This document shows, in pieces, positions 25,364-34,409 of a stretch of DNA of 64,000 nucleotides. The position numbers and the translations under genes were made by a program. Source of the DNA: Oscillospiraceae bacterium (GTDB taxonomy: Bacteria; Bacillota; Clostridia; Oscillospirales; Ruminococcaceae). Location of the stretch: positions 1 to 64,000 of the forward strand of contig JAGAUA010000055.1 in assembly GCA_017847885.1 (NCBI GenBank), in the 5' to 3' direction. Numbering within the stretch: position 1 is the first letter of the stretch; every line of letters starts with the position of its first letter. The notes under the pieces were generated by a model. It was not told where the DNA came from. It made no database searches and was given only the letters and a program-made list of their open reading frames with translations.

Positions 25364-25651
25364 CTATTTAAACAAACTTTTCATTTCATTTGAATATCTT
25401 TTTGTCACTTTAGACGGCTCAACCGAAACAAGCACGGTATCCACCCCAATTATCTGTATATCTCCGCAGGTTATAACGATATCGTCCTCTTTTCCGAGAA
25501 GCCCGAAAAGGCGTGTTCTGCCGTATACGATAAAGGACCTGACCGAAGCGTCCTCCGTGTCGAACTCGATATCGTCAACATATCCGAGGCGTGAGCCGTC
25601 CTTCAGATTTATGATCTCCTTGCTTCTAAGCTCGGCAAGCGTGCATTTCAT
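25364..25651 (-). CDS. YlmC/YmxH-family PRC-barrel protein
   Basis: The 95-residue product contains a PRC-barrel-like core (LRSKEIINLKDGSRLGYVDD, then a strand-rich segment ending in IIGVDTVLV) typical of the YlmC/YmxH family that is conserved in spore-forming Firmicutes. Family members are linked to sporulation by gene context, but the molecular role is not known. ATG 25651 is preceded by a weak AGGGGGAAT. It lies 60 bp after mreB on the same strand. Confidence 0.88.
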   Translation of the reverse strand: MKCTLAELRSKEIINLKDGSRLGYVDDIEFDTEDASVRSFIVYGRTRLFGLLGKEDDIVITCGDIQIIGVDTVLVSVEPSKVTKRYSNEMKSLFK

Positions 25652-25711
25652 AGTATTCCCCCGTAAAAGTCATTTACAGCAGAATATGCGCAAACACGCT
25701 TGTACTATGAC

Positions 25712-26725
25712 TTATTTGAACATGGAAACCTGTTCAAAGCCGTCCAGAAGCTTATCCAGCTTTTGAAAAGCATAGCGCGTACCCTTTGCAACGCATGATA
25801 TCGGGTCGTCGGCTATGTTGCACTTAACCCCCACCTGCGAGGACATGAGCCTGTCAAGCCCGTAAAGCAGCGCGCCGCCGCCCGTCAGATATACCCCGTT
25901 GCGGTAAATATCTCCCACAAGCTCGGGAGGCGTTTTTTCAAACACGTCCTTTACTCCGTTGATTATTTCGTCCAGCTGATCGATTATCGCCTCGTAAATG
26001 TCATAATCTGTAAGCTCAATCTGCTCGGGCAGACCCCGTACAAGGTGACGTCCCTTTACGACCGCCTTTCTGCCGCCGTCGGGGGAATACACGTTTGCAG
26101 CCGCCATTTTAGCGTTTTCCGCCGTTTTCTCGCCAATCAGTATGCGGTAACGGCTGCTCACATATTTGGCAATCGCCTTATCAAGCTTGTTTCCCGCAAT
26201 TTTCAGAGATTTCTTCGTAACAACGCCGTTCATGGAAATTACCGCAATATCCGTTGTTCCGCCGCCGATATCCACCACCATGTTGCCCTCGGGCTTGGAA
26301 ATATCCACCCCTGCGCCCATTATTGCCGCAACAGGCTCTTCAATGAGGTATACCTGCCTTGCACCCGCAATTTTTGCAGCGTCAACAACTGCACGGCTTT
26401 CAACATCGGTTATCGACGAGGGTATGCACATAACGATATTCGGCATAAAAAGCTGCTTTCCCGTAACCTTTTCGATAAACGCTTCTATCATTTTTTCCGT
26501 CATTTTGTGGTCGGAAATAACGCCGTCGCTGAGCGGTCTTACCACGGAAATATAGTCGGGAGTGCGCCCTATCATTTTGTACGCCTCATCGCCCACCGCA
26601 ATGACCTCGTCCAGCCTTTTATTAAACGCCACCACGGACGGCTCGTTCAGCACTATTCCCTTGTTTCCCACGGAAATCATAACATTTGCCGTACCCAAAT
26701 CAATTCCAATGTCCATTTTATGCAC
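25712..26725 (-). CDS. rod-shape-determining protein MreB/Mbl family
   Basis: The 337-residue actin-like ATPase has the phosphate-1 motif DIGIDLGTANVMI near the start, the phosphate-2 motif VVDIGGGTTDIAVIS (around 157-171) and the adenosine motif YLTGGGALLYGLDRLM near the C-terminus. It polymerises under the membrane and guides cell-wall synthesis. Which of several paralogues (MreB, Mbl, MreBH) it is cannot be told; mreC and mreD are not next to it. ATG 26725 has GGTG upstream. It follows comF by 35 bp. Confidence 0.93.
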   Translation of the reverse strand: MHKMDIGIDLGTANVMISVGNKGIVLNEPSVVAFNKRLDEVIAVGDEAYKMIGRTPDYISVVRPLSDGVISDHKMTEKMIEAFIEKVTGKQLFMPNIVMCIPSSITDVESRAVVDAAKIAGARQVYLIEEPVAAIMGAGVDISKPEGNMVVDIGGGTTDIAVISMNGVVTKKSLKIAGNKLDKAIAKYVSSRYRILIGEKTAENAKMAAANVYSPDGGRKAVVKGRHLVRGLPEQIELTDYDIYEAIIDQLDEIINGVKDVFEKTPPELVGDIYRNGVYLTGGGALLYGLDRLMSSQVGVKCNIADDPISCVAKGTRYAFQKLDKLLDGFEQVSMFK

Positions 26726-26760
26726 CCTTTTCTTCCGTTAAAATTTATGCAAAATAAAGC

Positions 26761-27480
26761 TTACGCTTCCTCTTTTTCAAGCTTTGTTACCGCGCATACC
26801 ACGGCAATGACCTTTTTTGCGCCTATCTCTTTCAGCTGCCGCGCACATTCATTTATTGTCGAGCCGGTAGTCATTACGTCATCGCAGAGCAAAACGCAGC
26901 TTTCCCCCTCCGCCAGTCGTTTTTCGCCGACGTAAAACAACTCTTTGACCCGTTTTTCACGCTCTTCACGGGTATGCAGATGCTGTTCGTCCTCTGTATC
27001 GTACTTATACAGTATATCACTTCTTACGGGTATGTCAAGGGTTTTGCCTATACACCTGCCCAGCAGCTCCGCCTGATTGTGACCCCTGCGCCGCTGTTTT
27101 TTCCTACCCATCGGCACGGGAACAATTATGTCGGGCTTGGCAATATTCTCCGCTTTCATATATTCGGCAGCGTCCTCCGCGGTCAGATACGCGATATTGG
27201 TATCGCCAATGTGCTTGAAGTCGTAAACAGCCTTGTTTACCCCGTCGCTTCCGAAAAAGCAGGACGCAAACGCCATGTCATAATTAAGCCCCTCGACGCA
27301 GCTGCAATTGTGCTTTCCGCATTTTCTGCAAATTTTGCCGTTTGCCTCAATAAATTTTTCCCTGCAAGCCGCGCAGGAATACATATCCCACCTTATTATT
27401 TCTCCGCAGAAGGGACATCTGTTGGGAAAGAATATGTCAAGTAAGAAAGCTTTACACTTATCCATCCAATTTCTCGCCAT
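26761..27480 (-). CDS. comF: ComF-family phosphoribosyltransferase-like protein
   Basis: The 239-residue product has an N-terminal zinc-finger region with Cys pairs (CPFCGEII, CAAC, CRKCGKHNCSC) and a C-terminal phosphoribosyltransferase signature VLLCDDVMTTGSTINEC. ComF proteins act in DNA uptake during transformation, probably with helicase partners. The ATG at 27480 has AAAAGGAG upstream and is preferred over an in-frame start at 27498. It overlaps the 3' end of recD2 by 23 bp, showing coupling with a DNA helicase. Confidence 0.92.
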   Translation of the reverse strand: MARNWMDKCKAFLLDIFFPNRCPFCGEIIRWDMYSCAACREKFIEANGKICRKCGKHNCSCVEGLNYDMAFASCFFGSDGVNKAVYDFKHIGDTNIAYLTAEDAAEYMKAENIAKPDIIVPVPMGRKKQRRRGHNQAELLGRCIGKTLDIPVRSDILYKYDTEDEQHLHTREEREKRVKELFYVGEKRLAEGESCVLLCDDVMTTGSTINECARQLKEIGAKKVIAVVCAVTKLEKEEA

Positions 27481-29686
27481 GTCCAAGCTCCTTTTCAAGC
27501 ATATCTTTAAGGCAGGAGTACCTAAGGGTCCTGCGGTTGTTGTTTACCATGGACTCAATTACCCGTACAGACCCGACTATAATGAGTATCTTTTTCGCAC
27601 GGGTAACTGCCGTGTACAGCAAATTTCTGTAATAAAGCTTTTCAAAGCCGCCCAGCAGCGGAATTATTACCGCATTGAACTCGCTGCCCTGACTTTTGTG
27701 AACGGAAACCGCATACGCAAGCTCAAGCTGGTCAAGCATTTCATAGGAATATTCCGCAATGCGCCCGTCAAAATCAATCAGTATCTTGCTTTCCGCTTTG
27801 ACCGCCTTTATGATTATTCCAATATCTCCGTTAAAAATACCTGTTCCCTTTTCCGTACCCTTAGTCCACTCTATGTCATAGTTATTTTTTACCTGCATGA
27901 CCTTGTCGTTGGGTCTGAATGTGTACAGCACGCCCTTTATTTCAGGCTTATCCTTTTCGTGGGGATTGAGCGCCTGCTGTAAAGTTTTGTTCATTTCCAC
28001 CACGCCGAGAGCGCCCTTTCGGGAGGGACAAAGTATCTGTATATCCTCCGCAGGAGAAAAGCCGTACGCCTTTGGAAGCCTGTTCACCGTCAAATCAACA
28101 ACTGTATCCGACGCGCTTTCGTAATCAAGACGCTGCATGAAGAAAAAGTCGTTATCCGCACGGGACAAGTCGGGCTGTTCGCCTTTTACTATCTTATGGG
28201 CGTTGGTGACAATGCAGCTTTGCTGCGCCTGGCGGAATATTTCGTTGAGCTGCACAACGGGAAGCAAGCCGCAGTCTATCATATCTTTAAGCACATTTCC
28301 CGCGCCAACCGACGGAAGCTGGTCGCTGTCCCCCACCATGATAAGGCGGCAGGAAAGCTTCAGCGCCCTTAAAAGCGCCTCAAACAGAAGCGTATCCACC
28401 ATCGACATCTCGTCAACTATCATCACGTCGCAGGAAACGGGGTTGCTGTCATTATGCTTGAATTTCGGCTTTCCGCTGTTGTCAAACGCCACCTCAAGCA
28501 TACGGTGAATGGTTTTTGCGTCATATCCCGTTAAATCGGATATCCGCTTTGCAGCCTTTCCCGTGGGGGCGGCTATCATGACCTTTAAGCCGCGCTGCTC
28601 ATATAAGGAAATTATTGCCTTGAGCGTTGTGGTTTTACCCGTTCCGGGACCGCCCGTGAGTATCATAAATCCTTGGGACAAAGCAAGGGCAATAGCTTTA
28701 CGCTGCTGCTCGGCATAGGTGATGTCCTTCGCCTTTTCCTCTATGTCAATAAGCTTGGTGTAGTCATGTTTTGTATCTTTAAGGCAGCTGCTCATTACCC
28801 TAAGTCTGCCTGCAATGTACTGCTCCGCAACAAAATAGTCGCTTAGGTAAATAAAGTCACGATTTTCTTTTTTATATCTGACAAGATTTTCTTCTTGGCA
28901 CTCATTTTCAAGACATTCGTCAAAAAGCGTCTCCTCAACATCAAGCAGCTTCAAAGCCGTGCTTTTCAGCCTGTCATAGGGCAGGCAGGTATGCCCCGAA
29001 AAGGTGTTGTTGACCAATATATGGGTGATACCAGCGGAGATGCGCCCCTCGTTATCCATAGGAAAGCCTATTTTTACAGCCATTTCCTCTGCCTTGTCAA
29101 ACTCCAGCTCTATTCCGTTTCCGCACATCATATACGGATTTTCTTTGATTATTTCGACTGCATACTGACCCCATTTTCGCCATGCGCTTACGGCAACGGA
29201 GGGCGGTATGTTATATTGCGCAAGAAATATCATCAAGGCGCGTATCCCGAATATGCGCTTGAATTCCATTGATATTTCTTCGACCTTATTTGCTGTAATG
29301 CCCTTTACCTTTACAAGCAGTTCGGGCTCGTTTTCTATTACTTCCAGAGATTTGTCTCCGAATTCATCAACAATTCGCTTTGCAAGGGTCTTGCCGATTC
29401 CTTTAAGCACGCCCGACGACAGATATTTCAGAATTGCGCTTGATGTTGCAGGCATTTTTCTTTGGCAAAACTGCGCCTTGAACTGCATACCGAATTTGGG
29501 GTGCTTGACGTACTCCCCCGAAACGATAAGCTCCTCGCCCTCCTCGATATTGCCAAGCTCGCCCACGACCGTCACATAGTCGCCTTTCATATCAAGCTCA
29601 AGGACGACATACCCGTTGGAGGGGTTACTGAACAAGACAGCATCAACAATGCCCTCAAGCTCTTTTAAATTGTTGATTTCCTCCAT
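27458..29686 (-). CDS. recD2: RecD2-like ATP-dependent DNA helicase
   Basis: The 742-residue product is a superfamily 1B helicase. It has an N-terminal OB-like region, helix-hairpin-helix segments (about 80-150), Walker A TGGPGTGKTT (344-353), Walker B MIVDEMSM and the C-terminal motif VHKSQGSEF. RecD2 unwinds DNA 5' to 3' and acts in repair without RecBC. The ATG at 29686 has CGGAGG 8 bp upstream, while an in-frame start at 29761 would enter the preceding gene. It is followed by comF with overlap. Length is within the family range. Confidence 0.93.
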   Translation of the reverse strand: MEEINNLKELEGIVDAVLFSNPSNGYVVLELDMKGDYVTVVGELGNIEEGEELIVSGEYVKHPKFGMQFKAQFCQRKMPATSSAILKYLSSGVLKGIGKTLAKRIVDEFGDKSLEVIENEPELLVKVKGITANKVEEISMEFKRIFGIRALMIFLAQYNIPPSVAVSAWRKWGQYAVEIIKENPYMMCGNGIELEFDKAEEMAVKIGFPMDNEGRISAGITHILVNNTFSGHTCLPYDRLKSTALKLLDVEETLFDECLENECQEENLVRYKKENRDFIYLSDYFVAEQYIAGRLRVMSSCLKDTKHDYTKLIDIEEKAKDITYAEQQRKAIALALSQGFMILTGGPGTGKTTTLKAIISLYEQRGLKVMIAAPTGKAAKRISDLTGYDAKTIHRMLEVAFDNSGKPKFKHNDSNPVSCDVMIVDEMSMVDTLLFEALLRALKLSCRLIMVGDSDQLPSVGAGNVLKDMIDCGLLPVVQLNEIFRQAQQSCIVTNAHKIVKGEQPDLSRADNDFFFMQRLDYESASDTVVDLTVNRLPKAYGFSPAEDIQILCPSRKGALGVVEMNKTLQQALNPHEKDKPEIKGVLYTFRPNDKVMQVKNNYDIEWTKGTEKGTGIFNGDIGIIIKAVKAESKILIDFDGRIAEYSYEMLDQLELAYAVSVHKSQGSEFNAVIIPLLGGFEKLYYRNLLYTAVTRAKKILIIVGSVRVIESMVNNNRRTLRYSCLKDMLEKELGHGEKLDG

Positions 29687-29720
29687 ACAAGCTGCCTCCG
29701 AAACAAAATATACAAATGTA

Positions 29721-30065
29721 TTATACCATATTTTTCGCCGCTTTGCAAACCTTTTCGACATATTCTTCCGAAGAAACTATGCTGTATTTGCAGGACTTCT
29801 GCATAAGGCGTTCCAGAATGAGCAGCGTTTCCTTGTCTGCACCGAAATTGCAGAATATAACCTCAATGCCGCTGCTTTGCTCTGCAAGCTTATAAACGCA
29901 GCTGCGGATAATCAGCTCCACATCGGCGGTATCTGCCGTTATCGGTATCAGTACGGTAATTTTGCCGAAGGACGCGGTTTTGGCAAGCTTTACCCCAATT
30001 GCCCCGTTTATCAAAATTAATGCGGCACAAGCGAAAAAAATGAGCAAAAGCCGAATTTCAAGCAT
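29721..30065 (-). CDS. small membrane-anchored protein of unknown function
   Basis: This encodes 114 residues with one hydrophobic N-terminal span (about 4-26). A soluble part follows with an alternating strand-helix pattern (ITVLIPITADTADVELIIRS, then IEVIFCNFGAD), faintly like the beginning of a glycosyltransferase fold but far too short for one. The ATG at 30065 has AAAGGAG, which is buried inside the pnp terminator hairpin (30071-30104). Expression would therefore require read-through from pnp and opening of the hairpin. It precedes recD2 by 34 bp. Confidence 0.7.
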   Translation of the reverse strand: MLEIRLLLIFFACAALILINGAIGVKLAKTASFGKITVLIPITADTADVELIIRSCVYKLAEQSSGIEVIFCNFGADKETLLILERLMQKSCKYSIVSSEEYVEKVCKAAKNMV

Positions 30066-30104
30066 AAAAAACACTCCTTTCACTTTATTTTATGAAAGGA
30101 GTGT
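30066..30104 (-). terminator. pnp terminator that contains the next gene's Shine-Dalgarno sequence
   Basis: ACACTCCTTTCA (30071-30082) and TGAAAGGAGTGT (30093-30104) form a perfect 12-bp stem, followed on the minus strand by six T residues that end at the ATG of the gene at 30065. The 3' arm includes AAAGGAG, the ribosome site of that gene. Confidence 0.85.
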
Positions 30105-30148
30105 AAATTTGTGAAAGGGACAGCGCCGCTTTCCCATTATTATTTTAA

Positions 30149-32260
30149 TCAGCCGTTTTTCTTAGCCTCGATGTCTGCAAGAGCGTCCTTTCTGGAAAGG
30201 TTGATTCTGCCCTGGCTGTCGATCTCCATTACCTTAACAACGATCTCGTCGCCGATGGAAACAACGTCCTCAACCTTTTCTACTCTCTGCTTGTCAAGCT
30301 TGGAAATATGAACCAGACCGTCCTTGCCGGGAGCGATCTCAACGAATGCACCGAAGTTCATTATGCGGACAACCTTGCCCTTGTAAATTGCGCCGATCTC
30401 GGGGTCGTTTGCAATTGTTTCCACGATCTGGAGCGCCTTCTTAGCGTTATCCATGTCGATACCGGAAATGAATACGTTGCCCTCGTCGTTAATGTCGATC
30501 TTAACGTTGCAGTCAGCGGAAATCTTCTGAATAACCTTACCGCCCTGACCGATAACCTCACGGATCTTGTCAACGGGGATCTTGGTCTGGAGCATCTTGG
30601 GAGCATACTTGCCCACCTCTGCTCTCGGAGCAGGGATAGCCTTGAGCATGATCTCGTCAAGGATATAGTCTCTTGCCTTATGAGTCTTAGCAAAAGCTTC
30701 CTTAATAATCTCGGGTGTAAGACCGTCGACCTTGATATCCACCTGAATAGCTGTGATACCCTTGTGAGTACCGCCTACCTTGAAGTCCATATCGCCGAAA
30801 AAGTCCTCAAGACCCTGAATATCTACCATTGTCATAAAGCTGCCGTCGTCTCTTGTGATAAGACCGCAGGAAATACCTGCAACGGGAGCCTTGATAGGAA
30901 CGCCTGCGTCCATAAGAGCCAGCGTTGAGCCGCAGATAGAGCCCTGGGAAGTAGAGCCGTTGGAGGACAGTACCTCGGAAACGAGTCTGAGAGCGTAAGG
31001 GAATTCCTCAACGGGAGGAATTACAGGCTCAAGAGCGCGCTCTGCAAGTGCGCCGTGACCGATCTCGCGGCGTCCGGGACCTCTGCTGGGCTTGGTCTCG
31101 CCAACAGAATAAGACGGGAAGTTGTAGTGGTGCATATATCTCTTGCTGTCCTCTTCGTCAAGACCGTCAATTTTCTGGGAATCGCTTACGGGGCCGAGAG
31201 TTGCAACGGTAAGCACCTGTGTCTGACCTCTTGTAAAGAGACCCGAACCGTGAACTCTGGGAAGCACGCCGACTTCTGCCGCAAGAGGACGAATCTCGTC
31301 AATGCCTCTGCCGTCAACACGCTTACCCTCGTAGAGCCAGTTTCTTACAATTTTCTTCTGAAGCTTGTAGATGCACTCGTCGATCATAGCAAGCTTGTCG
31401 GGGTACTGCTCGTCAAAAGCAGCGTGGATCTCGTCCTTGATAGGATTGAGTCTTTCCTCGCGGACGTTCTTGTCGTTTGTATCGAGAGCAAACTTTACCT
31501 TTTCGCCTGCAAGAGCCTCAATAGCGTCGAACAGGTCGTGGTCGACCTCCATGGACTCAAACTCAAACTTTTTCTTGCCGATCTCCTTCTGGATATCGGA
31601 AATGAAAGCAACTATCTTCTTAATCTCCTCATGACCCTTCATGATAGCTTCAAGCATGGTGTCATCGTCAACTTCGTTTGCGCCTGCTTCGATCATTACG
31701 ATCTTTTCCATGGTACCTGCAACGGTAAGGTTCAGGTCGGACTTCTCGCGCTGTGCAAGAGTAGGGTTAAGCACGATCTCGCCGTCAACAAGACCAACGC
31801 TGATGCCGCCGATAGGGCCGTTCCAAGGGATATCGGAAATGGAGATAGCAACGGAAGTAGCGATCATACCGCAAATCTCGGGAGAGTTATCGGGGTCAAC
31901 CGCAAGGACGGTCATTACAACGGAAACGTCATTTCTCATGTCCTTAGGGAACAGAGGACGGATAGGTCTGTCAACAACACGGGAGGTAAGGATAGCCTTT
32001 TCGCTGGGCTTGCCCTCTCTCTTCATAAACGAGCCGGGGATACGTCCAACGGAATAAAGTCTTTCCTCGTAATCAACGGAAAGAGGGAAGAAATCAATGC
32101 CCTCTCTGGGCTTAACGCTTGCGGTTACGTTTGCCATAACGACTGTTTCGCCGCAGCGCACCCAGCATGAACCGTTTGAAAGCTCGCAGGTCTTGCCTGT
32201 TTCAACGGTAAGCTCTCTGCCTGCATATGTGGTTTTAAAGATCTTGTGGTTTTCAAACAT
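30149..32260 (-). CDS. pnp: polyribonucleotide nucleotidyltransferase (PNPase)
   Basis: The 703-residue enzyme degrades RNA from the 3' end using phosphate. It has two RNase PH-like domains (about 10-220 and 300-540), a KH domain (about 550-610, with IREVIGQGGKVIQKI) and a C-terminal S1 domain (about 620-690, with YKGKVVRIMNFGAFVEI). All parts are present. ATG 32260 has AAGGAGG upstream. A long imperfect leader hairpin lies at 32288-32351, reminiscent of the autoregulatory leader known for E. coli pnp. It follows rpsO, the classic rpsO-pnp order. Confidence 0.98.
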   Translation of the reverse strand: MFENHKIFKTTYAGRELTVETGKTCELSNGSCWVRCGETVVMANVTASVKPREGIDFFPLSVDYEERLYSVGRIPGSFMKREGKPSEKAILTSRVVDRPIRPLFPKDMRNDVSVVMTVLAVDPDNSPEICGMIATSVAISISDIPWNGPIGGISVGLVDGEIVLNPTLAQREKSDLNLTVAGTMEKIVMIEAGANEVDDDTMLEAIMKGHEEIKKIVAFISDIQKEIGKKKFEFESMEVDHDLFDAIEALAGEKVKFALDTNDKNVREERLNPIKDEIHAAFDEQYPDKLAMIDECIYKLQKKIVRNWLYEGKRVDGRGIDEIRPLAAEVGVLPRVHGSGLFTRGQTQVLTVATLGPVSDSQKIDGLDEEDSKRYMHHYNFPSYSVGETKPSRGPGRREIGHGALAERALEPVIPPVEEFPYALRLVSEVLSSNGSTSQGSICGSTLALMDAGVPIKAPVAGISCGLITRDDGSFMTMVDIQGLEDFFGDMDFKVGGTHKGITAIQVDIKVDGLTPEIIKEAFAKTHKARDYILDEIMLKAIPAPRAEVGKYAPKMLQTKIPVDKIREVIGQGGKVIQKISADCNVKIDINDEGNVFISGIDMDNAKKALQIVETIANDPEIGAIYKGKVVRIMNFGAFVEIAPGKDGLVHISKLDKQRVEKVEDVVSIGDEIVVKVMEIDSQGRINLSRKDALADIEAKKNG

Positions 32261-32287
32261 AAAACTGCCTCCTTAATTTTTCAGGCC

Positions 32288-32351
32288 GCAGTTTTAGCAA
32301 TAAATCCTGCCCGCAGCGGATAACGGGTACGATTTAATGCTAAACAACTGC
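32288..32351 (-). promoter_or_regulatory. long stem-loop in the pnp leader
   Basis: GCAGTTTTAGCAATAAAT (32288-32305) pairs, with small bulges, with ATTTAATGCTAAACAACTGC (32332-32351), about 28 bp before the pnp start. It may be a processing or autoregulatory site; this is inference by analogy with E. coli pnp. Confidence 0.55.
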
Positions 32352-32391
32352 CACCTTTTTGATTTGTTTTGACTTGCCTTAACGTATGAAA

Positions 32392-32425
32392 GGCAGAGTA
32401 AAGGCGTGCGCCTTTACTTACTGCC
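32392..32425 (-). other. hairpin downstream of rpsO
   Basis: GGCAG-AG-TAAAGGC and GCCTTTA-CTTA-CTGCC form a 12-bp interrupted stem 13 bp past the rpsO stop, without a long T tract. It may be a weak terminator or processing site between rpsO and pnp. Confidence 0.55.
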
Positions 32426-32437
32426 CTCAACACAATA

Positions 32438-32704
32438 TTACTTACGAAGACCGAGCTTTTCTACGATTGCACGATATCTGTTGATATCCTTCTTAGCAAG
32501 GTAGTTGAGAAGGTTACGTCTGTGACCAACCATCTTAAGAAGACCTCTTCTGGAGTGGTGATCCTTCTTGTGAACCTTCAGGTGTTCGGTGAGGTCGTTG
32601 ATTCTCTTGGTGAGAATTGCGATCTGAACCTCGGGCGAACCTGTGTCGTTCTCGCTTGTCTTGTTAGCTGCGATGATCGCGGTTTTTTCTTCTTTCTGCA
32701 TCAT
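32438..32704 (-). CDS. rpsO: 30S ribosomal protein S15
   Basis: The 88-residue product has the complete S15 fold, including [22 protein letters not shown] and the [20 protein letters not shown] signature. It binds the central domain of 16S rRNA early in 30S assembly. Two adjacent ATG codons (32704, 32701) are possible; AGAGGTG lies upstream. A leader of about 120 bases follows the promoter at 32830 and may carry the S15 autoregulatory fold seen in other bacteria. pnp follows. Confidence 0.98.
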   Translation of the reverse strand: MMQKEEKTAIIAANKTSENDTGSPEVQIAILTKRINDLTEHLKVHKKDHHSRRGLLKMVGHRRNLLNYLAKKDINRYRAIVEKLGLRK

Positions 32705-32829
32705 GGCAAAAACACCTCTTTAAAAAATATTTTCCGTAACATAGTGAGCGGCAGGTATTGTTCCCGAAGTGGGCTTACTCCGCAGACCAAGTAGACGGAT
32801 ATCATGCGTCCGCAGAACGCAACGCATTA

Positions 32830-32858
32830 ATTATATCACACAAAAACCGATTTGTAAA
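32830..32858 (-). promoter_or_regulatory. promoter of rpsO-pnp
   Basis: Minus-strand TTTACA (32853-32858), 17-bp spacer and TATAAT (32830-32835). Confidence 0.7.
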
Positions 32859-32864
32859 GGGTTT

Positions 32865-33701
32865 TTATGAAATAATTTTTCCTTTTTTCTTTTTTCCCTC
32901 GATGGGAGCTTCCTCGCCGCCGTGGTCTGTAAACACGCTGTCATCCGCAGAAAGGGGCTTGAGGTAGTCGTATTCGGGGTTATCCATTCCCCTTTCCTCG
33001 TAGTACGGGTTGATAACGTACTTCTGTATCTGAGGGTAGGAGTTGTACACTATTATAAAGCCCATAAAGGTTAATGCCCAAAACGGAACAAGCAGCAGGC
33101 TCAACGGGCTGAACAGAGCGGATACAATGATTATCGCAGCAACCAAAGCTACCGCCAGCAGCGTTATAACATTCTTTTTCAGAGCAATACAGGTCAGGAA
33201 AAATCCGTTTTTTACGATATTTTTAAGGGACAGATCCGTAGCGATTATCATTGGCATAATATAAAAATTCATCATAAGCACCGTCATTGCAAAGCTTATG
33301 GAAATTACGCAAAGCACAATGTAAAACACATTGCCCGTGGACTCGTATACGTTGGGGTACACGTTCATTGCCGCCACAGCAGAGACAGCGCAAAGAATAT
33401 CCGCAAGACCTACGGGAAGAGACTGCTTCCAGTTATTCGCAAAGCCCTTCCAGAAATCGTGGAAAATGAACGCATTCTTGTCCAAGGAAAAATTACGCAG
33501 GACTCTTGTCATTCCTGCCAGAGCAGGACCTATCGTAACCACAGGTATACAGAAAATAAATGTAAGCATATTAAGCTTTACAAGCTTACCGAAATATCTG
33601 AAATAAAGCTCCCAAAATTCAAAAAAAGCTTTCTTTTTCGGCGTATTTTTCGCAACGCCCTTTCCTGCTTTTTCATAATTATACATACCGAACAGTGACA
33701 A
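32865..33701 (-). CDS. DUF624/YesL-like membrane protein
   Basis: The 278-residue protein has about five hydrophobic spans and the N-terminal pattern typical of YesL-like DUF624 proteins: a short GMYNYEKAGKGV start, then FFELYFRYFGKLVKLN-type helices. Family members often lie near sugar-utilisation genes, but their role is unknown. TTG at 33701 is chosen because AAAGGAG lies 9 bp before it; the in-frame TTG at 33710 is too close. A charged tail with a Lys-rich end (about 250-278) is cytoplasmic. It lies 35 bp after the SpoIIM-like gene and may be cotranscribed. Confidence 0.8.
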   Translation of the reverse strand: MSLFGMYNYEKAGKGVAKNTPKKKAFFEFWELYFRYFGKLVKLNMLTFIFCIPVVTIGPALAGMTRVLRNFSLDKNAFIFHDFWKGFANNWKQSLPVGLADILCAVSAVAAMNVYPNVYESTGNVFYIVLCVISISFAMTVLMMNFYIMPMIIATDLSLKNIVKNGFFLTCIALKKNVITLLAVALVAAIIIVSALFSPLSLLLVPFWALTFMGFIIVYNSYPQIQKYVINPYYEERGMDNPEYDYLKPLSADDSVFTDHGGEEAPIEGKKKKGKIIS

Positions 33702-33736
33702 AAAACGCAACTCCTTTAATTATACTTCCCCTGTTT

Positions 33737-34354
33737 TTACGCTCCCGAAAGACCGCTCCAAAGCTCCGCAAACAGCAGCGCAAGCAGGCTGTTGACCATT
33801 GACGCCGCAGCCAAGATAAGGCACAGTATCACAAACTTTGTGAAGTACAGCCTTACATCTATCTTTTCGTGTACAGCCTCCGCACCCGTAAGCAGTGTAT
33901 AGACATTACCCGACATACGGAAAGCCTCTCTTGCGGCTATTATTACAACAAACCCCGAAACTACGGCATTTGGTATCACCAGCACCGCCGACATTCCTAC
34001 CCCGGGCAGACCGAAGCTGCTGTATATTCCTGCAAGAGACGCGCCCACGCCCAAGCCCGAATACATCGGAACAGCAAGCTCCGCAAGCTGCGAGACCGCG
34101 CTGAACCCCAGCAGAAAGCAGACAAGCAGCAATATGAACACCCCCGAAAAGGAGTGTACCAACGTCTGCAAAAAGCCTTGATTGAGCCTGTCCGCAACAA
34201 AGCTTCCTGCAATGCCGTTAAGCACCTCAAGCTGTTCGCTGTCAAGAACGCAGTACAAGACCGTGCCCAGCAGCACCCCCGACAGATACAGCGCCGCCAG
34301 CAGCGTAAGCATCTTTTCTTTTGAATTCCTCAAATAATTTCGATTGCCCGTCAT
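33737..34354 (-). CDS. SpoIIM-like multi-pass membrane protein
   Basis: The 205-residue product has about five membrane spans and Gly-rich segments (around AVPMYSGLGVGASLAG and NAVVSGFVVIIAAREA) that resemble stage II sporulation protein M. SpoIIM works with SpoIID and SpoIIP in septal wall remodelling during engulfment. The match is by pattern only, and neither partner is nearby, so a SpoIIM relative with another role is possible. ATG 34354 has AAAGGACGG upstream. It follows proC by 55 bp. Confidence 0.7.
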   Translation of the reverse strand: MTGNRNYLRNSKEKMLTLLAALYLSGVLLGTVLYCVLDSEQLEVLNGIAGSFVADRLNQGFLQTLVHSFSGVFILLLVCFLLGFSAVSQLAELAVPMYSGLGVGASLAGIYSSFGLPGVGMSAVLVIPNAVVSGFVVIIAAREAFRMSGNVYTLLTGAEAVHEKIDVRLYFTKFVILCLILAAASMVNSLLALLFAELWSGLSGA

Positions 34355-34409
34355 ATAAACCGTCCTTTTCGTTTTTGTACAGTATATGCGGACAAGCCAA
34401 AGTTAAGAA

